Source of the DNA: Hamadaea sp013361475
Lineage (GTDB): Bacteria; Actinomycetota; Actinomycetes; Mycobacteriales; Micromonosporaceae
Length of the DNA: 64,000 bases
Reading direction: 5' to 3'
NCBI RefSeq assembly: GCF_040654195.1
Contig: NZ_JBFAHM010000009.1
Location: 344,120 to 408,119, forward strand
Position numbers and translations under genes: made by a program. Each line of letters starts with the position of its first letter. Within the stretch, counting starts at the first letter, position 1. This document shows, in pieces, positions 51,601 through 59,841 of this stretch. Under the pieces are notes generated by a model. The model did not search any database. It saw only the letters and a list, made by a program, of their open reading frames with translations, and had not been told where the DNA came from.

Positions 51601-52658
51601 GGGACGAGGTCGATCACGACCGGTTCGGTGAGGCCACCTTCCGAGGGCCATTCCGGGACGTCGGCGATGTGGTTGCCGAAGCTGTCCCAGTGATGCAGTA
51701 CGCCGCCTTCGGCCCACGCGTACAGCACGCCCAACCGCCCGTCTGCGGAGAGCGTGGCCGACGGCGAGGAGATCACCGGCCCGAGGTCGGCCTTGAGTTC
51801 CCACACATTCCAGGGGGAGAACCCCTTCGTGCCGTCCCAATGCCAGTTCTGCAGCCGGAAATCGCGGGTGACGGCGTACACGTCCATCTGCACGCCGTCA
51901 CCGGCGAGGACCAGATCGCCACGGAACGGCCCGGTGATCACCGGGCCGTCGCCGTACCAGCGGCCGGTGTGCAGCGGGCTGTCGTGCTCGGGGTTGTCCC
52001 AGTACTTCTCGGTGCCCTTCCAGCCCCAGTGGTTGATGTCGCCGTTGTCGTCGATCGTCATGACGTCGATGCGGTTGGGGTTCCAGAGCTGGGCGGCCGG
52101 CCGACCGGCGACTCCCCCGCCGAGGCGGTCGGTCTTGTACCCCTCACCGGAGTGGAACTCTCCGGTCGCCGCCAGCTCACCGTGCTCATCGCGGGTGAAC
52201 AGGGCGACCTGGCCCCGGAACGGCAGGCCGAGGGGCGATCCGTACGCCGTGAACGGCAGACTGTCGACCGACCAGTCGCTTCCCACTGTCTGGAAGCGAC
52301 GGATGCCGTTGTTGGCCTCCTGGGCGTACACGTGTGCCTCGGTGTCGCTCACCTGGACCGCCATCGGGTCGTACGCCACCCGCCAACCCTGGCGGGTCTC
52401 GGGGCCGGCGACGTGATCGCCGTCCCACCACCAGTGCAGCAGGCGGCTGTCGTAGCCGCGGGCGAACACGTCGAACCGGCCCGCACGCCCCACCGTCACG
52501 GGGTCACCGCGCAGCTGTCCGCCCAGGTTCTCCACGCCGGACGCACCGAAGTCGATGGCCCACCAGTGCACCAGCTGGTCTTCGGGCCCGCGGACGAATT
52601 GGTCGATCCGCCCGCCGAGGCCCTCTGTCGCGACGCGACCCGGGCGGTAACCGTCCAT
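48693..52658 (-). CDS. Large protein with N-terminal PLL-like lectin propeller
   Basis: 1,321 aa, ATG 52658 preceded by GAGGGAG. The first ~330 residues hold five blades with a Leu/Ile-x-x-W(H/W)W pattern (LVHWW, LLHWWW, INHWGW, LQNWHW, LHHWD), as in the fucose-binding PLL-like beta-propeller lectins. The remaining ~990 residues are beta-rich and unrecognised, with a Gly-rich hydrophobic stretch (LSVLMFGGGGYADIEF) near the end. No signal peptide is visible. Overlaps the next large gene by four bases and is divergent from the phospholipase-D gene. Sugar specificity cannot be read from sequence. Confidence 0.8.
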   Translation of the reverse strand: MDGYRPGRVATEGLGGRIDQFVRGPEDQLVHWWAIDFGASGVENLGGQLRGDPVTVGRAGRFDVFARGYDSRLLHWWWDGDHVAGPETRQGWRVAYDPMAVQVSDTEAHVYAQEANNGIRRFQTVGSDWSVDSLPFTAYGSPLGLPFRGQVALFTRDEHGELAATGEFHSGEGYKTDRLGGGVAGRPAAQLWNPNRIDVMTIDDNGDINHWGWKGTEKYWDNPEHDSPLHTGRWYGDGPVITGPFRGDLVLAGDGVQMDVYAVTRDFRLQNWHWDGTKGFSPWNVWELKADLGPVISSPSATLSADGRLGVLYAWAEGGVLHHWDSFGNHIADVPEWPSEGGLTEPVVIDLVPASHLLRRADDLVVLGVDVKPGRVGLTFPPQHIGESVNDRDTLQADVSEGGVPVWRSGPAGPSRLVFDVDHDVPLTARDLLAAATALVTDDPADSSAIELPYRLGSHLSGSASAAHHTEPWTRSDVVALWRTRLLGELGLVATGYGEEDWIAVPLGQTMRGQIVGQNEPAAVERLELSALGGTLVAQGRWPAFEWDHAAVLGRDWRVRTLQRGIVYPTGHRAEYVELSQREPDPDGQDPIAVIRKSRILIITEPVRTQSADPRLARLFPFHSVETLVPRFEHIDDPDGVDTATLGRWATTIRDRRPPEQLQEQLQNLRDLLASLPPMPGTGDMSAPPSAEDYADLSGGGQLEAEQAAWAERFLSLIEQIDVLSDQIEAVMLTQSVPKPWYFVPQVDGQPIRLPVRCHGRLGPVQIAVPVVFVADEQLPETFTMTAYDSLGVAGVDEKLAEAYAAAGGGPTDVPGVPVDLLHSTPTPNGVPANSSSIDIQLTRRLNITGVRDGRAYRVRLGTDDPADWAAEVDLVETRTLLPNTPAAHTAKLAYASEFETNGDAAAIPLRIPGAPITLDFRSAADRSGGLTTPVIDATGLSREHGLGNAAGLATLNPADLVTADATLLGINLRSLLGDVAPKAPAITSDLSPDGVTTVTLDWSDLPLTPGDLLQANGSPTVDLHVESGVVTTSTCTVKAFALALPPGDPLLKLAFDQVAFTQEAGRPPDVKIDGLKAEFLGALDLLKGLQDKIGIGDSLPEVRPVGNAIQARYCLPVPDVSTGAFVIRNASFSIVLTVPLQGEPPSVQLGFASREKPFSLSVLMFGGGGYADIEFRGGTLSRLEIALEFGAAVAVDFFIAKGEAHVLGGIRYEMIGTDVRLTGFLRIGGSLEVLGLVSVSVELLLELGYQSAGNRLVGRATLVLELDLTLWSDTVELDSGEWVISGDENVVPHRMAAPTVRPGASARDLEATRAYREAYR

Positions 52659-52835
52659 CACCACTCCCTCGCTCAGCCGCTTGACGCGGCCGGTGGTGTC
52701 GGCTGTCTCCTCAGTGATGGCTGTCCCTCCAGTCTGGCCCACAAGATCCCGCGCGAGTCGGCAAAGCCGGTATTTTCGCAGGTCAAGAAGGGCGAAACGG
52801 TATCCTGGAGGTCGGCCACAGGACGGTGAGTGCTC
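52659..52835. promoter_or_regulatory. Divergent promoter region of lectin and phospholipase-D genes
   Basis: 177 bases between the divergent starts at 52658 and 52836. A shared regulatory region is implied by position only; I see no clear palindrome. The stretch 52765-52800 is less GC-rich than its surroundings. Confidence 0.4.
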
Positions 52836-55334
52836 ATGGCGACCATCTCCGCGCCGCGGTTCGGCGGAATCACTCAACTCCAGCAGTGCCTCGACGGGGC
52901 CCGGATGACTCCGGGTGGCTTCGACTCCGACGGCGACCTGCAGGTCGATCAGGCCAACGATCCGATCGCGGTGACCGCGGTGCAGAAGGCGCTCGCCGAC
53001 CTCGGGTACGCCGTCGGCGTCGACGGCGACTACGGTCCGCAGACGACCGATGTCGTGCGGCAGTTCAAGAACGACGAGGGATTGCCGCTGCCCGCCGGAT
53101 TGGCGGCGCATGACGGTGTCACCGGACCGGGCACGATGGGCCGTCTGGACGAGATCTACACGGCCGAGTCCGCCTCCGACGACGAGCTGCAGGCCATTGT
53201 GGACGCCAAGCTCGCCGAGGTCTCCGGCACCGACGTCGATCCTGGGCAACAGGTGGGCGGGCTGGTGCGAACCGTCGATCTGCACGGCGCGACCGCGTCG
53301 TGTGATCTTGGTCTGGTGGTCGTCACCCCGGCCCAAGAGGCTTGTGTCGTCCTGGAGCCCATTGCCACGCAGTGGATCGCCACGGGTGCCGAGGCCGGGC
53401 CGTTCGGCTATCCGGCCGCCGACAGCGCCGTGGACGCCGGACGCCTGGTCCAGGACTTCGGCGGCGGCGGCATGGCCGCACCCGGCGGACCGGCCACGCA
53501 GGGGCTGGTCCACAGCGTCGACCTGCCCGTCTGGCAACGCTGGCGCGAGCCGATCGGCGGATTCGACCCGGGATTCCCCGCCGCGGGCACAGTCGCGGTG
53601 GGTTTCGACGCCGCGGCCGAGGTCGGCCTGTTCGACGCGGCCACCATCGTCAGTCATCCGGACACCGGCGGTCAGGTGCTGCCCACCGCCGTGGCGGATC
53701 TGTGGCAGTCGCTGTCCGGCGGCGCCGACCTGGGTCTGCCCACGTCCAGCGGCACCCCGGCGCCGGGTGGCGGCCAGGTCTTCGGATTCGCCGGGGGCAC
53801 CATCCTGCAGGCGGCGGACGGCACCGCTTCGGTCAAGCTGGACGCGGCCGGCGGCGAAGCCGTGCCCGCCATGCGTTTCCTGCTGCCGGACGACGCCAAC
53901 CGCGGCCTGCGATCGGCGTCACCCGACAACCGGGCCGAGGCGTTCATCGGCGGCAAGCGGGCGCTGCCGCGCATGGCCGCCGACATCGCGACCGCCGCGG
54001 GCCCGAACGATTTCATCTACCTGCTCAACTGGTACTGCAGCGTCAATCTCGCGATGCAACCCGGCAATCCCGACTCCACGCTGCGCAAGCTGCTCGAGGC
54101 CGCGACCCGTGGGGCCAACGGTCAGCCCGGGGCGCAGGTCGACGCGATGTTCTGGAAGTCCAAGTCGCAGGCGAACGCCACGAGCGTGACGCTCGCCACG
54201 CTCGCCCCGTTCTTCTTCCTCGATCAGGTGCTGACGCCGATCAACAGTGAATCGATGGCCTTCATCAACTCGCTGCCGAACTCCGGCGCCATTCTCGACG
54301 GCCGGCACCTGATCGCGGGCAGCCATCATCAGAAGGTCCTGATCGTACGCAGTGGCGACCGGCTGATCGCCTGGACCGGTGGCATCGACGTCAACCCCGA
54401 CCGGCTGCACGAGAAGGGTGTCAACGGATCGCTGGCCACCGGCTCGCCGCTGTTCGACGTCCACGTCCGGATCGAGGGGCCGGCCGCGGTCGACCTGTTG
54501 CAGACCTTCGTCGACCGGTGGACGCGGCACCCTGAGGCACCGTCGTTCAAGCCGTTGCGCGGGGCCGGTTTCGCGCCCGTCGGGGGTGCGACGGGGCCGC
54601 ATACGGTGCAGATCTCGCACACCTACGGCCGGGGCTTCCCCTTCCCGCATCCCGTCCAGTCGGGCAAGGCCGTTTTGGAGAACGCGCTGCGGAACACGCG
54701 CAGGCACGCGTACCTGACCTGTCAGTACTTCGTCGGTTCCGAGCCGCTGCGGGACGCCCTCCGCGTCGCCCTGCGAGCCGCCGACTACGTCGTCGTGGTC
54801 ATGGCACCCCTGGAGGCCGTGGACGACCTGCCCGACATCGCGTTCCGGCGAAACGCGTTCCTCGCCCCGCTGCTGGCGGAGTTCCCGGGCAAGCTGCTGG
54901 CCTTCGAGGCGCTCGGCACCGCCGGTACGCCGACCTCGCCGGAGGCGTACGTGCACTCCAAACTGCTCCTGGTGGACGACGAAGCCGCCTTCGTGGGCAC
55001 GCTGAACTACAGCCGTCGCTCGTGGACGCACGACAGCGAGGTGATGGCGACCATCATCGACACCGGTGGGCCGAGCTTCCCGCCCGCCCCCGATCCGAGC
55101 GCCTTCGCCGCCGACCTGCGCGCCGCGCTGTGGGCCGAGCATCTGCAGGTTCCCGTCTCGTCGGTCACCGATGTCGGGGCGGCCAAGTCCCTCTGGGTCA
55201 CCTTGCCGGCCGGGGCCCGCGTACGCCCATACAACCCAGCGGCGCCGATCAAGCGACCGACCGTGGGCGGCCGCCCGATCGCGCCACGCATCCTCGACGC
55301 GTACTGGAACACGACCGCCGATCCGCAGGGCTGA
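52836..55334 (+). CDS. Phospholipase D-family protein with peptidoglycan-binding domain
   Basis: 832 aa, no signal peptide. Residues ~45-90 are a PG_binding_1 domain (AVQKALADLGY, VDGDYGPQTTDVVRQF); ~180-215 contain an LGFP-like stretch (GPFGYPAADS); the C-terminal half is a PLD domain with two HxK motifs: His498-x-Lys500 followed by Arg505 where the HKD aspartate is expected, and an intact His707-x-Lys709-x4-Asp714. It could hydrolyse or transfer phosphodiesters, although the first HKD motif is incomplete. Start ATG 52836, GGTGAG upstream. Divergent from the lectin gene and probably part of the same unit. Confidence 0.85.
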   Translation: MATISAPRFGGITQLQQCLDGARMTPGGFDSDGDLQVDQANDPIAVTAVQKALADLGYAVGVDGDYGPQTTDVVRQFKNDEGLPLPAGLAAHDGVTGPGTMGRLDEIYTAESASDDELQAIVDAKLAEVSGTDVDPGQQVGGLVRTVDLHGATASCDLGLVVVTPAQEACVVLEPIATQWIATGAEAGPFGYPAADSAVDAGRLVQDFGGGGMAAPGGPATQGLVHSVDLPVWQRWREPIGGFDPGFPAAGTVAVGFDAAAEVGLFDAATIVSHPDTGGQVLPTAVADLWQSLSGGADLGLPTSSGTPAPGGGQVFGFAGGTILQAADGTASVKLDAAGGEAVPAMRFLLPDDANRGLRSASPDNRAEAFIGGKRALPRMAADIATAAGPNDFIYLLNWYCSVNLAMQPGNPDSTLRKLLEAATRGANGQPGAQVDAMFWKSKSQANATSVTLATLAPFFFLDQVLTPINSESMAFINSLPNSGAILDGRHLIAGSHHQKVLIVRSGDRLIAWTGGIDVNPDRLHEKGVNGSLATGSPLFDVHVRIEGPAAVDLLQTFVDRWTRHPEAPSFKPLRGAGFAPVGGATGPHTVQISHTYGRGFPFPHPVQSGKAVLENALRNTRRHAYLTCQYFVGSEPLRDALRVALRAADYVVVVMAPLEAVDDLPDIAFRRNAFLAPLLAEFPGKLLAFEALGTAGTPTSPEAYVHSKLLLVDDEAAFVGTLNYSRRSWTHDSEVMATIIDTGGPSFPPAPDPSAFAADLRAALWAEHLQVPVSSVTDVGAAKSLWVTLPAGARVRPYNPAAPIKRPTVGGRPIAPRILDAYWNTTADPQG

Positions 55335-55496
55335 CCCACGCGGCCCACGTCCGGCAGGAGGCGTCCACCGGCCCGGTCCGACGGCGGCCGGCCCTGATGC
55401 CGACACCACCACCGCTGCCTGACGGGACCCTTCTCGTCACGACTGACACGCGCTGGTTTCAGACAGAGACGGGTTTCGAACACCCGGTGGACGGCG

Positions 55497-56906
55497 ATGG
55501 TGTTCGGCCCCCAGGCTCGGCGCATGATGTCCGATCACTTGCGGCGTGCCACTGCGACCGTTGCCGCAGCCCTGCTGCTACTGGCCACCGTTGCGGCCCA
55601 ACCCGCGTCCGCGGCCGACGACGTACGCACCTCGTCGCTGCGCCTGTGCGACCCCACCGGCTGCTACGTGGCCTGGCGAGTCGTCGACTCCGATCACGAC
55701 GGAGTCTGCGACGCCGACGAACTGATGGCGGGCACCGACCCGTACGACCCGGCCAGCCGCCCCGGGCTGGAGGTGGTCGTCGAGATCGCCCACGAGCGCA
55801 AGCTGCCGTCCTTCGAGAACGGGCTGGGCGTGTTCCTCGCTCTCCCCCAGGAGATCATCGAGGCGCGTGGAGAGGCTGGAATGGACGTGCTCGGCGCCTT
55901 CGACATGGCGTCCCGGCACGACACGCTGCACCACTTCAGCCTCACCTTCGGTGAGATCACGACCGGCGGCGTCGACCTCGACCCGATGCGTGGCTTCTCC
56001 ATCGGTCTGGCCGGGACGGGCGGACCAGGCTCCAAGCCCGGCCTGCGGGTCGGTGGGGTCTCCGTCGGGCTGATCGCGGCCGGGTTCGACGAGAACCGGT
56101 ACACGTTCGGGCAGGAGCACGGTGGCGTCAAGTCCGTCGAAAGGTACAAGGACGGCGGCAGCCGTTTCGAGTTCGTCGACGGCGCCAGCCGGGAAACTCA
56201 CCCAGACGGCCAGGGCGGCTTCGTGCAGACCACCACCAACCCTGACGACAGCCCCGGACCCACGACGACGGGGCAGTCCCACACGGAGAGCGACGGCGAG
56301 GGCGGCACCATCCACCGGGAAAAGGAGACCACTACCGACCCCAACGACGATGTGGACACCGTCGTCTACCGGGAGACGCACGACGCCCCGGGCGGCGGAC
56401 GCAGCAGTTACACATCGGTCGTGCAGGTTGTCCGCGACGACAACGGCGACGTCACGGGCACCTACAAGACGACGATCGTCACCATCATCTCCGCCGACGG
56501 CGAGTACAGCTCCACGGACGTCACGATCGAGCAGTGCGACAACAGCGACAACTGCACCGTGATCGCCTCCGGCTATGAGGACTCCGACACCGTCGACGAC
56601 GAGGAGTACTACAACCCTGACGCCGACACCACGATCGTCACCGTCGAGATGCGAGACAACGTGCTGCGTACGCGTGGCGCAGCGGTGAAGGTGATGAACG
56701 GCTGGGCCGCGCCCGGCTTCGAGAAGGACCCGGCCAACCCGAACGACCCGGGCCTGATCGGACTGATCGACTCCGACCTGCAGACCAGCTATCTGCTGGT
56801 GTCGCCGCCCCGGGTGACCAAGGCCCAGCCGGAGGTCCATCCCGGTCTGCCCCAGCCGGGCCAGGCCGCCCCGAAGGACGGCGGCTGCGGCGGGTACTGC
56901 GGCTGA
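55497..56906 (+). CDS. Secreted protein with thrombospondin-3-like calcium motif
   Basis: 469 aa (or 460 from ATG 55524). Signal peptide with hydrophobic core TVAAALLLLATVAA and likely cleavage after ASA. Near residue 65 a DSDHDGVCDADELMAGTDP motif resembles a thrombospondin type-3/dockerin-like calcium loop. The middle region is acidic and Thr-rich (TTTDPNDDVDTVV), and it ends in a Cys-Gly-rich tail (GGCGGYCG). No enzymatic motif. 160 bases downstream of the phospholipase-D gene on the same strand; perhaps cotranscribed. Function unknown. Confidence 0.75.
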   Translation: MVFGPQARRMMSDHLRRATATVAAALLLLATVAAQPASAADDVRTSSLRLCDPTGCYVAWRVVDSDHDGVCDADELMAGTDPYDPASRPGLEVVVEIAHERKLPSFENGLGVFLALPQEIIEARGEAGMDVLGAFDMASRHDTLHHFSLTFGEITTGGVDLDPMRGFSIGLAGTGGPGSKPGLRVGGVSVGLIAAGFDENRYTFGQEHGGVKSVERYKDGGSRFEFVDGASRETHPDGQGGFVQTTTNPDDSPGPTTTGQSHTESDGEGGTIHREKETTTDPNDDVDTVVYRETHDAPGGGRSSYTSVVQVVRDDNGDVTGTYKTTIVTIISADGEYSSTDVTIEQCDNSDNCTVIASGYEDSDTVDDEEYYNPDADTTIVTVEMRDNVLRTRGAAVKVMNGWAAPGFEKDPANPNDPGLIGLIDSDLQTSYLLVSPPRVTKAQPEVHPGLPQPGQAAPKDGGCGGYCG

Positions 56907-56913
56907 CCTTCGG

Positions 56914-56945
56914 CCGGCCGCCGGGCGCGTACGCCCGGCGGCCGG
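56914..56945. terminator. Bidirectional terminator hairpin
   Basis: Perfect 14-bp GC stem (56914-56927 with 56932-56945) and a CGTA loop, midway between two convergent stop codons (56906 and 56987). Position and stability fit a shared terminator, though no U-run follows. Confidence 0.75.
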
Positions 56946-56986
56946 TCCGGTCATCGTGCCGCGCGGTCCGGCTGCGGATGGCCCTG

Positions 56987-58624
56987 TTACGGCGTGGTCG
57001 GGCAGGCGGTTCCCCGGTCGAGCGTGTACCTGGCCTCGATGGTGAACGTGCCGGCGGTGGGTGTCGACAGTTCGGTCCACCTGCCGTGCTGGGCGAGGCA
57101 AGCGTGCGAGGCTCCGTCGTCGACGACGCCGCGGATGGCCAGCCACGGTGACCAGGCGATGCGGATGAGCACCGCACCGGGCCGGGGCACGTCGAGGGTG
57201 ATCGCCGCGGGTCCGTCGGAGGTGACCGTGGCCGGCGGCGTGGCCAGCGGTTCGACGCCGTCGACCCGGTACACCCGCCAGTCGGCGTCCGCCCACACCA
57301 GGCTCAGCCACGGATGCCCGGCGGTGATGATCTTCGCTTCGGCGATGCCGGCGTCGTCTGGCTCGTCGGCCGACAGCACGACGTATCCGACGCTCCATTC
57401 GCGGAGCCAGGCCCGATAGTCCTCGGCCGTCAACTGGTCCTGGTAGAAGATCGGGTTGCGGGCCACGTCCGCCTGCCGATTCCAGCCGCGGGCCAGGTTG
57501 ACGTAGGGCGCGAGCCCGGCAGCCTCCCAGTGCGAGCGCAGCGGCACCACCTCGACCCGGACCTGCCGGGCGGCCAGTCGCTGGAGTTCGTCGATCAGCG
57601 GCCGGGCGTCGGCGACCCCGGCAGTCACCGGCGCGGTGTTCACGATGTTCACGACCGGGTGCACGACGGTCCAGACGGCCATCACCACCATGGCCGCATA
57701 GCGCGCCCGCCGGGGCCAGCCGCTGCGTTCGCGGGCGGCCTCGGCGCACATCAGGACGGCCGCGCCGGCCAGCATCAGCAGCCGCTCGACGTTACTGCCG
57801 ATGGGAGTCGGCAGCACCCAGCACAAGGCGACGCCAGCAGCGTAGACCCAGGCTCCGGCCCGTACGGTCGACCAGTCCCGTGGGACCAACGCCGCGACCG
57901 CGACGGCGGCGGCGAGCGTGGGCACCGCCGAATACCAGTGAAACGGCTGCACGCCGGAGAACGGGAACAGCAGGGCGGTCACCCCGATCACCACCGGCGG
58001 GCCGGCCGCCATCAGGTAGGCAGGTCGCCGCCGGCCGGTCAGGAACAGCGCCGCCGCGAACACCTCGATGAACAGTCCGGCAACCGGACTGCACAAGGTG
58101 GCCACGGCGCCCAGCAACGCGGCGAGCACCGGACGTGGCCGGCGATCCAGCAGGACGACCACCGCGAGCAGGGCGACGGCCAAGCCGAGCAGGTAGGTCA
58201 CTCGACCGGCGGCAAGGTTGAGCCAGACGGCGACGGACAGCCAAAGGATCGACGGCAGCGGCTGGCGTACGCCCGACCGGGCGAGCAGCTGGGCGGCCAG
58301 GGCGGTGCTCGCGACGGCCGCGACGACGCCGGTGGTGCGTACCCCGATCAGGGCCATCAGGTACGGCGAGAGCACGCTGTACGACGCCGGATGCATCCCC
58401 CCGTACCAGGACAGGTTGTAAGCCGAGCCGGGATGATCGCGGACGAAAGCGGTCCAGGCGTACTGAGCCGCGAGATCTCCTGCGTCGCGGGCCAGCCACA
58501 GCGCCCAAACCAGGCTCAGGCCGCCGGTCAGGAGGGTCGCTGCGACGACCGGCCGGGTCCACCATTGGGGCCAGCCGGTGCTGGGACGGGTCGCCGTGCT
58601 GCCGGGAACCGCGATATGCGTCAT
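56987..58624 (-). CDS. Polytopic membrane protein, glycosyltransferase-like layout
   Basis: 545 aa. About ten transmembrane helices in the first ~330 residues, then a ~200-residue soluble C-terminal domain. The early segment ARDAGDLAAQYAW...HPASYSVLSPYL is typical of a conserved actinobacterial membrane family resembling C-type glycosyltransferases; I see no DxD-type catalytic pair that would settle activity. ATG 58624 has AGGACGG upstream; the frame runs further but without support. Converges with the secreted calcium-motif protein over a terminator. Confidence 0.75.
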   Translation of the reverse strand: MTHIAVPGSTATRPSTGWPQWWTRPVVAATLLTGGLSLVWALWLARDAGDLAAQYAWTAFVRDHPGSAYNLSWYGGMHPASYSVLSPYLMALIGVRTTGVVAAVASTALAAQLLARSGVRQPLPSILWLSVAVWLNLAAGRVTYLLGLAVALLAVVVLLDRRPRPVLAALLGAVATLCSPVAGLFIEVFAAALFLTGRRRPAYLMAAGPPVVIGVTALLFPFSGVQPFHWYSAVPTLAAAVAVAALVPRDWSTVRAGAWVYAAGVALCWVLPTPIGSNVERLLMLAGAAVLMCAEAARERSGWPRRARYAAMVVMAVWTVVHPVVNIVNTAPVTAGVADARPLIDELQRLAARQVRVEVVPLRSHWEAAGLAPYVNLARGWNRQADVARNPIFYQDQLTAEDYRAWLREWSVGYVVLSADEPDDAGIAEAKIITAGHPWLSLVWADADWRVYRVDGVEPLATPPATVTSDGPAAITLDVPRPGAVLIRIAWSPWLAIRGVVDDGASHACLAQHGRWTELSTPTAGTFTIEARYTLDRGTACPTTP

Positions 58625-58784
58625 GTCATCCGTCCTACGAGCCGGCCGCGAGGGTGCGGCGGACGTATGCCGGCCGCGGGCTCGCGCCAGGCCATCATCC
58701 AGCACGAGAATGTGCCTGGCTGCTCCCCGGCAGTAAGTGCCCGGCATCGCACACGACGCCGGGCAGGACGGGCGAGCCACACGG

Positions 58785-59708
58785 TCACAGTGGGCGAGTG
58801 AACATCTTCCGGTTGGCGAAGTTTCGGTAGCCCGCGCGCTGGAACGCCTTGGACATGCCGATGTTGTCCGCGTCGCAGTCCCCGCGGATCTCCTCGGCCC
58901 CGGCGTCGACGAGCACTCGAGTGCCCCGGGCGACCACGCTGGTGGCGTAGCCCTGACCTCGGCCGATCCGGGCGACGGCGACCAGGCCGATGACCGCCGA
59001 GGTCGCCGTACGCGCCGGCATGCTGATCGCCACGGGCGTGTCCGCCGCGTCGTAGCCGATCTCGTACCAGGCGGGCTGGTGGTTCATCTCCAGCATGTCG
59101 GCGACATTGCGTCTGGCCGCACCCCGCAGGCCGTGCTCGGCGATCTCAGCCTGGAAGATCGAGTCTTTCGTGTCGGTGAAGGTGTCGGCGAGCAGCTCCA
59201 CGAACGGCGCCTCACCCAGCTCGGCCAAGGTTCGCCAATGCAACCGCTCGTCTTGTGCGGGCATCGGGTCGCTCGCGGTCCACAGGAACCGGCAGCCGTC
59301 ACGGGTGACGGTGAACCCGGCGCCGGCGAGCAGCCCTTCGCGCAACTCCGGGTCCCGCTGGAACTGGGGGGCTTGGGCCGGGCTGTCAAGGACGTGTCCC
59401 TGGGTCTGTGCGCCGAGCCGGCGGGCCTGTTCGGCGGCGTATGCCAACAACGCCTCGCCGGTGGCTGCGTCGCCGGGTTCCAGCAGGACGATGTCCATCG
59501 GCACTGTGCGGCCGGGGATCGTCCACAGCACCACATTGCCGATCAGCCGGCCATCGCGCTCGGCGACCAGGCACCACTCCGGTCGGGTGCACCCGCTCTC
59601 CAGCAGACCGGCCAGGTAGGCGGCGGTCGCCGCGTTGCGTTCGTCGTCCTCGGGAGAGGTCGTCAAGGCGGGGAGCTCGTCGGGATGAGCGGTACGAATT
59701 GTGAGCAC
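58785..59708 (-). CDS. GNAT-family N-acetyltransferase
   Basis: 307 aa from GTG 59708 with AAGGA nine bases upstream. Two GNAT-like halves: an N-terminal one (RPEWCLVAERDGRLIGNVVL) and a C-terminal one with acetyl-CoA motif G-R-G-Q-G-Y-A (about 250) and NIGMSKAFQRAGYRNF. Acceptor unknown. It lies 133 bases after the FAD monooxygenase gene on the same strand, with an inverted repeat at 59742-59758 in between, so it may have its own regulation. The frame stays open upstream only as a shadow. Confidence 0.85.
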   Translation of the reverse strand: MLTIRTAHPDELPALTTSPEDDERNAATAAYLAGLLESGCTRPEWCLVAERDGRLIGNVVLWTIPGRTVPMDIVLLEPGDAATGEALLAYAAEQARRLGAQTQGHVLDSPAQAPQFQRDPELREGLLAGAGFTVTRDGCRFLWTASDPMPAQDERLHWRTLAELGEAPFVELLADTFTDTKDSIFQAEIAEHGLRGAARRNVADMLEMNHQPAWYEIGYDAADTPVAISMPARTATSAVIGLVAVARIGRGQGYATSVVARGTRVLVDAGAEEIRGDCDADNIGMSKAFQRAGYRNFANRKMFTRPL

Positions 59709-59741
59709 AGTCAGATTCCTTCGTCGGCGATCGTTGGCAGA

Positions 59742-59758
59742 GTACGCAGGTTGCGTAC
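59742..59758. promoter_or_regulatory. Inverted repeat upstream of the GNAT gene
   Basis: GTACGCA-ggt-TGCGTAC, perfect 7-bp arms, 33 bases before the GNAT start. The arms contain the GTACGC motif common throughout this genome, so chance is possible. Confidence 0.4.
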
Positions 59759-59841
59759 GGGTGAATGCAGCAGAGGGAGTAGTGCGGTGAACGCCAGGCA
59801 GGCGCAGGCGAATAACGCCGGGCGTAGGCCGAGCCGATGTC

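Noticed and set aside
56914..56945. Hairpin as regulatory operator
   Set aside because: It sits between two convergent stop codons, where a shared terminator is the simpler reading.
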